Made by a program: the position numbers and the translations under genes. From Taenia hydatigena (taxonomy: Eukaryota > Platyhelminthes > Cestoda > Cyclophyllidea > Taeniidae), in assembly GCA_036345935.2 (NCBI GenBank), contig JADWOT020001588.1, positions 62,001 through 126,000 on the forward strand: a DNA stretch of 64,000 bases. Reading direction: 5' to 3'. The notes below the pieces were generated by a model. It made no database searches. It was not told the DNA's origin and saw only the letters and a program-made list of their open reading frames with translations. How positions within the stretch are numbered: position 1 is the stretch's first letter; the number at the start of each line of letters is the position of its first letter. Below are positions 1-10,042 of this stretch, piece after piece.

Positions 1-2401
1 AGTCCTTTTTACAGCCTTGCATGCCGAATTTGCGGCAAGCCGCCTTCACCTGACATCCCAAAAACACGGCAATCACGGGACAAATAAAGGCTTCTTCTCA
101 AAGGAGGATTGGTTTTTAAATCTTCGAGGAGGAGAGGGGGAAATTTCGTAGTATTTTACAAACATTCTCACCTCCATTTCAAAACACTCAAATGATTTAA
201 AATAGACATTTCAAAGGGTACCAAATGGAAGTTATTTAACATGGCCGAGCCTGTGCACTACAACTGCTGGAAAGGTTCCCTCAAAGTCGTTTCCATGGAG
301 AATAAATTCAGAGACGGTCCAAGTTTGGGACACATTCAACATCAGATAGAAGCCTCAGTGAATGCCGAATGGGCAAGAGCCGGTGTGTGCGAGTGTATAA
401 TCCACCCAGAGCACTATTGAAGTCCTGCTCGGTCGAATGGAAAAGGGCAGTCCCGTTGTGGACGGGAAAATGCCACGCCTTCGTAATCCACATTCATACC
501 GTGACAACAATGAGGGATAGGTGACCCTTCCAAGTTACCTTCCGACGTCTGCTCGCTCGTCTCCTTCAGGCGGATGCCCAGTCCACTCAGCTGGATTATC
601 TTGGAGTTTCACATGACAGAATTGAGCATTTAATTGAATCAACACCCATGCCAGACCGTGTGTAATTCAAGATAGGGAAGGTGAGAATATTTGTGAGGAA
701 TTGACAGACGAACGAACCTACCAGGTCTCCTCCGAGACACAATAGATCAATCAGAGAATGGCAAAATCGAGCCGATTGTCGGAGTGAAAAGGAGTCTCAA
801 GAAGGCGATGACAGTGAAAACGTGCGTGCACACACACACACACAAAAGCATAAAAACAGAGGTGCATAAGGTACCTTCCTGCCACCTACAATAACTTCAC
901 GCGAGCTAAAAAGTACACCATTGTATACGAGTGGGTGCATGCAGCACACACACTCCCAGTAAACACACACGCAAGAACCGCAAATGGCAGTCCTATTATT
1001 GATCGCGTGTAAAAGGTGTCTCGGTCACCGACTAGCCCAATCCCTTGTCCTCCTCCTCCTGCTCCTCTTGCTTCGCCTTTCGATCCACCATTTACTCGCC
1101 CACTAAACCCGGCTGGTGTTCACTCGTTTGGGGCCTCACTCCTTTTCTTGACTTCCTTTTTTTGCCTCCAATCTTCGATCCCACGTCTTCATAGGCCAGC
1201 CTCACCACTGGGCCAATGTACGCAAGGTCCGATGAGCGATATCATGCGAAACAGCCGCTGGAAGGCCGTCATTGCCATCACTCATGCTTGGATGTGCGGA
1301 CAACGCCGGACAACACCCAACTGATTTGAAAGTGGATTGTTGTTGTGGCGACGATGAAGGACAGTAAGAAAGGAGTTCCTTGAAACTAGCTGGAGAGATT
1401 CAAGAACGATGGCAAGAGCTTGAGCCCACGAAAAGGCGGCTGAGACTCATAGAGCTACTACTTAAGTAGTTCAAAAAGGTATTCCCTTGACCAATCCAAG
1501 GCCTATGATGCATTCCACAGAGGTTTACGGATAATGGGAAAACCTGATAACGAAATATGATCTTATCTGCACACTTCTACTCGAATTAGGGTTGGAGAAA
1601 GGCTTCAACTCTTCGGTCAAAACGTCTGTCTAGAGCCAGGGGCATTTTCACAGTGAAGAGGACGCCTGACAAGGAAGACTAGTCAAAATCGGATCTGCAT
1701 TTTGTTGCAAAAGGTGCTATTTCGGAGGCAAACAGATTCCTCCGTCATCCTCATCCAAGTCGAAATGACGAAAGCCACTTCACGGCTAGGAGTGCAAATG
1801 GCTTGGCATTGAAATGGTTCACTTTGTCCGCCTCACAGTCAGTCTGGATTCCCTCGCGGGGGCACTCTTGAGGAGATGACAGTACCTTGACCATTGGATT
1901 AGATTCCATCATGCCAATCCTCCATGACGGTAAAACGCACTGTACTGCACTCTTACCTTCCAACTTGCATCCATCGCCTTTCAAACTGGGAGAAGGTGAA
2001 AGCCAACTCGGGAGTGGAGAACAGCCTCAAATTATTCAGATTTCCCAAATGCTTCTTGAGGAAGCTGAGTCAGGTGCGATCAGAAATCGACAACAATTAG
2101 GTGAGGCAATTAAACAGGAGCCTTCACCCCAAAGCTCCAACTTGATTATGGGTTCGAAGAGAGACTTCCGTCAAGATGCTTTAAAGCGAGTTACAACAAT
2201 CTGCCTGGCTTTACATGGACGAGGGAAAGTGGAGATAATTCTAGGATTACGAGACATCTACATCACCGAGGAATAAGCGACGCCTCAACCTCGGCAAACA
2301 TCCTCTGATCCCGAAGAAACTCACAGGCCTTCTGTAAACCCTTCCTTGAAGTCAAAGATGGCAATTTAGGTCAGGAAAATAGCTTCCAACCCTCATTTAA
2401 G
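1..2401. other. Intergenic / 3' flank of the receptor-like gene
   Basis: No gene is supported here. The open frames are short and none resembles a known family. A (CA)n tract lies at about 828-845. The segment is downstream (on the minus strand) of the receptor-like gene ending at 2402, so part may be its 3' UTR. No clear AATAAA was seen for that gene. One open minus-strand stretch at about 2275-2350 could be a missed terminal exon and is discussed as a finding. Confidence 0.5.
828..845. repeat. (CA)n microsatellite
   Basis: A short uninterrupted CA dinucleotide run in non-coding DNA. Confidence 0.9.
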
Positions 2402-5400
2402 TCAAGCCTGGTTTGGATGCTTCAAGGAGTTGTGTTTGAGGTAGACGACGATGGTCTGAGAGTCAGCGCGTAAAGCAGGCGGTTTTTCCGGCTTATCCCT
2501 CTCCAGACTTCCAAGAGGGGCCACCACGGCAGCCTCCTCATTCATAGCATTGGTGAGGAACTCACATCCAGCGAATCCAGGGAGCATTACTAACCCCACT
2601 TTCCACACTAAAATTTGGCCTACTTTTCGATCGCTGCCACCTCACCTCCATCCCTCCAACTCCACTTGATGTAGGATTCCCCTTCTAGAAAGAGCTCGAG
2701 ACAATAGAATGGCTGGGACCGGAAGCGGAACTCCGGGAAACTTCATTTCATGCCTAAAGACACTCCATAGCAGACTTCTACTAGACAGGCATCGAAATAG
2801 ACTGCGTTACTGCCGTATTCCAATTCGTTTTATAACTCCGAAGCCTTCGACCCATTCCATTGAGGACTCCTCTGAAGCAAACCACGTCCATTCACATGGG
2901 CCAAGAGGGCTAAGGAGAGAACTCCTACCCTTGAACTAAAAACTGGAACAGAATGTCCACCTCTTCAAAATATCAATCCCATGACCACCAAGTTATTCAA
3001 GGGACCCAGTCCGCATTGATATTTTGTTATTCCTGTCTCTTTCCTCGATGATGCCAAGAAAAAACTATTTTTAAATGAGGGCACTGATGGGAATCCCCAA
3101 GGTCTCACTATCAGAAAAACCGATGAAGACAAGGATTATTTCCTTCTCCTCTGCGCACTTTTTGACGGTAATTAAAAGACAGTAAGAGCCATTTTTAATC
3201 CCATCTGCCTTCTCCCCAATCCAAATAGTGTGAGAGCGTCAATGAAAAGCGTGGAGAGGACCCTCAAACTATCAAAAAAGTTAATCAAGACTTACGCTGG
3301 GCGAAGATACACTTCCTCACACACTCAAAGACCTGCGTGTCAAGGAAGAGCTGATTTCCTGCCTTGATGAGGTTCTTCAGCGAATCAGCAGTTCCTGCCT
3401 TAGCGATATTTAGCTCCGCAGTTCCACCACCTCCACTCTCCCGTCCACCGACGCCCCCGATCAGAGCACTCAATTCCGTTGTGGGAATGGGCGTGGTGGA
3501 GAATGAGAAGTTCTCCCTAATCATGGAAGCCAACAAGAGCTGAGGCCATATACGGTGGAGAACGGCTTTCAAGCCCATTCCCACCCTCGGCATCTCTAAC
3601 CGCATGTCGATCTGATGGGCCATGTTTAGCTCTGCCTCAGAGCACCGACAGTAGCGGTAGGTCGCAGCCGTCGCCAGCAACGAGTTCTCGGGCATAATCG
3701 GCGCTGGGCACATTTGCATTGCCCAAGTGTTCGCCACAAGCATCCACTCGGCCACCCGACGACACAAGAGAAGTCGGTTAACATGAGCCAGACGGATTGG
3801 CAACTTAGCCTCTTGACTGACTGATGGACGAGATATTGATTGAACCACGGCGCCAGTAGCATCGGGGAGGCGAAATAGTTGCTGCAATGCGGCCATTTGA
3901 TTGGGTGACCACTGGAGAATGTCGTCGCTGGTGAGGGAGAGTGAAATCGGAGGCGGGATGGGTGGTGGTGGCGGTGGCGGCGGTGGTGGTGGAGGAGGAA
4001 GTTGTCTAGCGACTTCCTTCCGGCTGAAACTCAACATCTGCTCGTCCCGAATGCCCTGGAAGAACTGGGAGGAGTTAAGAGCTGTCGCGGCGAGAATCGA
4101 GGCCACGGAATCCGAGGAGACAGTGACGGGAGTCTTGGCCAAATTGAGCATCTCCAGGTCCGGATGATGACGATGGGGAGGATGTTGTAAGTGGTGATGA
4201 TGTTTGGATCCATTTCCAGGGAAGGGCAGGCTTATACGAGCCACGGAAGAGGGATTTGCACCCGCACCACCCTTCAAGGTTGTGGCATATGACCAGGGGA
4301 ACACAGAAGTGGTGGTATTGGCCCGCGGGTGGATTGTATTTGTTCCGCCGCTGTAGGGTGGAGTGGATTCAAGAAGCTGGCTTAGGGGGGATGTTATATC
4401 GGAGGACTTATCACCGGGTTCTCCGCGTCTTAGGTCGTCACTTTTCAGAGCAGTGGATGTTTTTCCCGCCTTGAGACCACCACCGAGGGAATCGAGAGAG
4501 TCCAACCGAAATCGGTTTAGATGGTACTTTCCTTCCGTAAACATCCTAATGACATTATCCAACTCTGAAGTGGTTCTCGCCCGTGGACGCATAGGAAAAA
4601 CTTCGGTTGGATCCGTATGCGAGGTGCTGGCAACGGCAGGAGGACTCAGGCTATGCGAAGGGGACTGACGAACTGGACTCTTCAATCGCCAGCGTTTCGA
4701 CGGCTTGCCTGGAAACTTGGAAATCGACCTTTCGGTTATATCAAAAGACGCGTCAACAACGTTATTACCGGGATTGGTGTTGCCATTGGTAGCGTCAGAC
4801 GAGGAGGAAGCAGGGGTGGTGTAGGATGGATGATCTTCAGGATCACGAGATTCAACCTTGATGGGGACCGGAGGAGAATCGTTCCCGCTCTTATCTCCAT
4901 CAACTCCAGGCTCCTTCAGACGCTTGCAAGGGCGCTGTTCCTCCTCCTCGTGGTCAGAGGTCCGTCGTGGCAGAGTAAGGTGACTAAACATAGTGGAACG
5001 TCGTCGACGCTTGTCGTCGGAATTTGGGTCAGGAGTGCAGGACCTGTAACGCGAGGAAGCAGTGGACATGGAGGAAGTTCTACGGAGCGAGAAATTACTA
5101 TCCACGAGGACGCTGTGATTGCGGACACTGGCTAGATCGGCACCAGCGAGAATTTTCCGCAAGAGGGTGTTATCCGCGTTCGGGAGAGTTCCCGATGTAC
5201 TCGTCGACGATGTAGTGGTGGCAGCCGGGTCAGGATCAATTAAGGCGCTATTGCTTTCAGTCTCTCGCATCGCCACCAATGCCACAGACCCCGATGTCAG
5301 CACAGAAGGAGATGAGGTGACGGCCGCCGGGGATGTGGAGGGACACTCACCGTCTCTGCGTCTTTTTCGACGACTGGGGGGAAAAATTGTAGCTTGAAGG

Positions 5401-5513
5401 AGGGAACGCGAGACAGCGGAGGCGGAGGCAGAGGAGGCAGCAGGGGAGGAGGCGGACGGTGAAATGGCGGGCGACGACGAGACAACCGCTAGGTCTTTCG
5501 GCACTGTGCACAT
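2402..5513 (-). CDS. Divergent nuclear-receptor ligand-binding-domain protein (NR2-like)
   Basis: Two exons, 5513-3296 and 2607-2402. The junction is CAG C|gtaagt to ttttag|TG, phase 1, making a CTG codon. The product is 807 aa from the ATG at 5513. Residues 1-570 are low complexity: Ser/Thr/Pro-rich with a basic RRKRRR patch, a His-rich stretch and a 13-proline run near 505-518. The C-terminal 230 residues resemble an NR2-class ligand-binding domain (RXR/COUP/TLX group). A helix-3-like segment AEWMLVANTWA lies near 588, a helix-5-like WPQLLLAS near 653, a helix-7/8-like LDTQVFECVRK near 725, and a helix-9-like ADSQTIVVYL...HPNQ at the very end. The family normally continues with RFGKLLLRLP, helices 10-11 and AF-2; here TGA follows PNQA. 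No zinc-finger DNA-binding domain is in this exon. I rejected upstream in-frame codons to 5702 because they translate repeats. The true 5' end may lie further upstream. Confidence 0.62.
3960..3996 (-). repeat. Poly-proline-encoding GGT/GGA repeat inside the receptor-like CDS
   Basis: The plus strand shows a GGTGGTGGC-type trinucleotide run that encodes about 13 consecutive prolines on the minus strand. It lies in the hinge-like region before the ligand-binding-domain homology. Confidence 0.85.
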
Positions 5514-5524
5514 GCGACTATTCT

Positions 5525-5558
5525 GATGAATGAATGAATGACTGAATGAATGAATGGC
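5525..5558. repeat. (GAAT)n tetranucleotide repeat
   Basis: Repeated GAAT/GACT units directly upstream of the chosen ATG of the receptor-like gene. On the minus strand this is a TTCA-rich tract followed by a plausible acceptor (ttcatcag). It could therefore be the polypyrimidine end of an intron rather than 5' UTR. Confidence 0.8.
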
Positions 5559-5569
5559 GAAGGCGGCGT

Positions 5570-5820
5570 GCTTGCGCGCGTGCGCACGCGTCATGCATGC
5601 GCGCCTATGAAATATAAAGGCTCCCACGTTAGCGCATGTGCGCACGTACGTGTGCTCGCACGTACGCATGTGCGTACGTGCAGTCATTAGACATGCACAC
5701 ACGCCAGTTTGAAGGTCACCTCACGGCCTTGACGAGCATAGGGCCAGAGGACTTGTCCTATTCGTCGGCGCGGTATGCGGTGCGCACGTGCGGGTGTGCA
5801 TGCGCGCACAGACACGCAAA
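5570..5820. repeat. Alternating purine/pyrimidine (GCGC/CGTACG/TGTGC) region with perfect inverted repeat
   Basis: Dense GC, CG, CA, TG and TA dinucleotide alternation occurs at 5570-5690 and again at about 5770-5816. Within it, 5658-5681 is a perfect inverted repeat with 11-nt arms (GCACGTACGCA and complement) around a 2-nt centre. A neighbouring copy of CGTACGTG/CACGTACG overlaps it. Such sequence favours Z-DNA or cruciform structure. Position: just upstream of the receptor-like CDS. Confidence 0.75.
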
Positions 5821-8518
5821 TGCGGAAGACAGCCGTGATGATGACGTTCCAAGGTCGCAGCGTGATGATTGGTGGGGTTGGTAGCATCGAGCAAGTGCCG
5901 TCGTCTCCTTGTCTCCTGATTGCTCCTCATGCCCATCTTCGGCTGCCCATCTTGTCGGATTACTTTTTTTCATTTTTTTTTAAAAAAATCTGGACGAACT
6001 TCTCGCATTGAGTAATTATTTAAGCAGAATTGAAAAGTTTCAGCTGTCTATGTCTTCTCCATCGACTTCATCATTGGGTTTTTTCCCAGTAAGGCCTCTT
6101 AAAAACAACCCTGATTTATGGTTAAGATAATTAAAAGTTGAGAATGTACTTCCAGTTGAGAATGACTTAAAAAAGGTGGTGAGTACTCACCTGCATTCGT
6201 AAACACACCTACGCATGTGGACCACGTGATGTGTGTGTTTTTGTAGGCAACGTTTCCCGCAAATATGCTTTGGACTTCAAGGGCACGACATTTGACCTAC
6301 CCGCTAACCAGCCATACGCGCGTGTCCGTCCCAAAGTCTAAACATGTGATTTGGATGGGCCAATAACCTTTGACCTTAACACCTCAACACCAAAATTTCA
6401 GTGGACAAACCTGCCGTGATGCTCACTCCCAATGGCATTTTTCTGTTTCTGAATGCAGTGGTGCAGTGAAAATTTCCACCAAAATAGCTAGTAAAACGGC
6501 AAACCATTGCTACTGCTTGTATCACACCCGAACACTAATTATCTTCCACCAATCGCGGGTAGAGCTCTGCTCTATTGCCATCGATTTTTCGTTAGCCAAT
6601 GACACTGGGCTATCGATTTTATCAGCTGTAAGTGCGTGAATGAGCTGCGACGGCACCTGTTGGTCCAGATGAAGAGGGTGGATGGAGCCATTAAAAATGC
6701 AGTTGCTTGGAGGGAAAGTGGACTGCGTTTGTTGGTGGCGCGTTCATTGCTAAAAGTCCAACCATTTGGCCGCGTTGTGATCACCCTCATTGGCTTGGTA
6801 ATTGCCTTCTCGAAACCTGCCTATTTTGAGGTGGAATTGTACTCAAATCGAAGATTATCAAGCCGGTAAGAATCGGAAATACCTCTTTTTGCAGATGGGA
6901 AGGTTAAGATTTTGTCCCCGTACTTACATGTTAATATGATTATTTCTAGGCTTTTGGTAGTGGTGAAGATGGTTTTTATTTTTGTCAGTATCTATGTCAT
7001 TGGCGTTTTTCCGAGAATTCGTCTCATTGTTTATTTCATTTCCGGTGTGTTTAGTAATTTTAGCACAAGTTACCACCCTGGAGACACAATAATGATCTAG
7101 AGGCAAATTTTATGGAGGCAAAGAATACGTTAAGACATCCCTTCATTCACTCGGCCTTCTCAAATCTATTTATCCATCTAAAACAGTGCGTAGAACAACA
7201 GTGGTAGGAGTTAATGTAGTCCTTGTTCCACTGTTGTGGGCCTTGGCCATTTCATAGCCCCCACGACTTCACTTACGCCAAAGACTGACATATTTTTGAA
7301 TGAATCTATGCTCTAGATTCCACATTCCTCTCAAAGAGCCGCTCACTTACCCCACTCAGATTAAAGCGATTCTTATCCGTAAAATTATGCAGAAAATCCT
7401 AATTTCAAAGTACAGCAACTGATTTTCAACTGTACAATTGATCCACTAATCGTAAACAAAGCACAGACAGTGGTGCGAAACTCACAAGTGCGCGACAGGG
7501 TCTGGCTTCTGTTTCGTGAAAAAAAAGATATCTACCAAACGTGCACAAAAACAGTGGCACACAAGCTAGCTAGCGGAACTCGAGGTGGAGCGGGTGAGAG
7601 TGAAGGTGAGAGATAATTAAAAGTTCACGATTCACTGGCTGTACATAATCACGGAGGCAGCCTTCTGCTCCATTGGGAATACAAAAATTGCAGCTTTTTT
7701 AGTGGGAGGTCGGGGAGGGTGGGAGGGGGAAAAGTAAGGGTAATAGGCGGAGGCGGCTATGCAGGCAGTCTAGTCTGTCGCATGATCAATCGACTATTCA
7801 GGGAGCAAACGTAAAGTCAATTTCGCTAGTCAGACTAGTTGTGCACTTGTGATTGTCGCCTACAATAGCATCTGTGTTTCATTGAAGTTAGATGGTCATC
7901 CCAAATTTCATGGTTTAAGAAGATCAAAAACTAAGGAAAGCGATGTATCTGATTAGTTCGTAGAAAGCCATCATGGTGGGGTCCCAGTCAGAGGTATCGA
8001 CTCTCGAATACCGGTTAATCCTAAATTTTTACTTTACTTAGCTTAATAGCCCTCTTCTCTCTCCTCCTCCTCCTTCATAACATTGATAGCTAAACCGCTT
8101 TGACGTTATCGCAATGACATATCGTTTAGTTTTGGATGCAGCTTAAAACCAAGTCGCTTCTGATAAAGGCTGGGGAATAAAGCATTATTCCTGTTGAGAT
8201 GCTATCGTTTGGTTTCATGCATGATTCGCGGGGTTTATTGCATCCAATCCTCCAAAGGGATGGAATGTACTTTTAAATTTCCTCCATCTTTGTTTGAAGT
8301 AAACATCAAAGTGCCTACCACGGCGGGACAGAATAAAAACTCGAAGGAGGAAACAATTATTTTTTATTGCATCGTTCCCTATCTTTGTTCTACTAGCACA
8401 TTTCGAAGTTAACATAGCAGGGCGGTAATGAGGTCTGCCTCTGACGTCTTCCCATTTGTGTAGGAGGCACTGTTTCATCTTACCAAGGGCATTCATTTCT
8501 CGTCACTCTGAGGGACAA

Positions 8519-8592
8519 CAACACACGCACACACAGCTGACAGCACTGGAAGGAACGAAAACAATAAACACACACACACACATACGCACACC
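8519..8592. repeat. Interrupted (CA)n microsatellite
   Basis: Two CA-rich runs separated by about 30 nt of unrelated sequence, non-coding. Confidence 0.85.
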
Positions 8593-10025
8593 TCAAGGCT
8601 ATTCCAACCTGGCTTCTCTGCCTACTACGTAGGTGTCGTGAGGCTAGCCATACCGAACAGGTGGGGATAACTTAGGGCAGACTATCTCACCATTTGCGTA
8701 ACAGACTTGTGGCATGATGAAAGAGCAGACTTCACGTAGTTATGGGCCTTACTCACTGTTTTTAAGGTTGCTAGTAAAGCAAAGAGGGCAGGAGGGTAAG
8801 TGGGTGGATGGATGGAGATCTGAGTTCTCTGAGTCCTTTTTTTTAAGTTTAGTTTACAATTCAAAATTTTATTATTGCCTAGTTGTTTAAGGGTATTGAC
8901 AAGGTTTTGTTACAGCAGCGTTGAAACTAAGGCCACCTGAGCTTCAAGTTTGGTCGGAAATTGAACTCTTCAAGGTAATCCACAGTAATCTGGAAAAAAA
9001 GAGCAGTAACAAATACATGGCCTTGGTTATTCAAGAGGAAAAACAATTATTTTAAATTTGTTTTTGGGTCATTTTTTTGTGGTAGCACTCGTCCTAAATG
9101 CAAAAAAAAATGTTTCCTCACAAACACGATTTTGGCATGCTTAGGTCGAACTGTGAGGTGCTGCAGCTGGTACTCTGTGTGTGACATTGACAGTACACAG
9201 CAAAATTGAGCCAAGTCAGTTGATCAAAGCTTTTCATTCGTCCATCAATGGAGTTCTACGGTGATAGCGGTAATCGCCAAACCGCTCTGCACTTTCAAGG
9301 ATCATTCAAATCAGACCGCGAGACTAGTAAGCATTCTCACCTACCATCAAAGGCTGTGCTTTCTTGGCGGCACCACAGACAGTGGTAAGTGTCACCCATG
9401 TTATGTTGTTAATACGTTTACATACCGAACCGAACCGTACCGTACCATGGGTCAGTTCAATCCAGGCACCCCTAATTAAGGTGCCAGGCTACGGTGCTTG
9501 CTAGTAAATTGCACGTTCATCCACCAATGTGTGGCAATGAATCGAGCCTCTTCCGTAGCCAACTGGAACCTATAATTACTTGTAAAGTAAGTAGATGGAT
9601 GGATGGATCTGCCAGGTGATCGGTTGTGCTCAACCACTCAAACTGCAACACATTTGGCAAGAAGAGGTGACCGGTCTTATGTCATTTAGTGACGCTGCCG
9701 AACTACCCACGAGATTCACAACTCTGGACAGGGTGTTCTAACTTGGTGCAGCTTTTCAAAAAGGTACCGGTTCGAGGCGGTTATGCAGATTTTTTTTCAG
9801 TGCTGTTCTGACCACTCCATGTCTACTGGCGTCCCCCTTCCTCCCACGCCATACTACATTGCCCTCGGTAGGTGAATCGGGTGCTATAGAGAAACAATTG
9901 AGGTAACGTTGGCTGTCCACTGAGTCACGCGTCTCCACGTCCAGGCCTCTTGACTGCGCATCCATTGTCAGTCTTCGATCCCTTGGAGATGTGGATGGGT
10001 CGATGGTTTACCTCAATGCAGTTCA

Positions 10026-10042
10026 GCATGCATGCATGCATG
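10026..10042. repeat. (GCAT)n repeat
   Basis: Four tandem GCAT units. The tract is self-complementary. Confidence 0.85.

Noticed and set aside
1887..2276. 129-codon plus-strand ORF
   Set aside because: No recognisable motifs. It overlaps the presumed 3' flank of the minus-strand gene.
5514..5702. N-terminal extension of the receptor-like ORF (63 codons upstream of the chosen Met)
   Set aside because: It translates GAAT and GCGC/CGTACG repeats into His/Arg/Cys-rich nonsense. A repeat-derived 5' UTR or intron is more likely.
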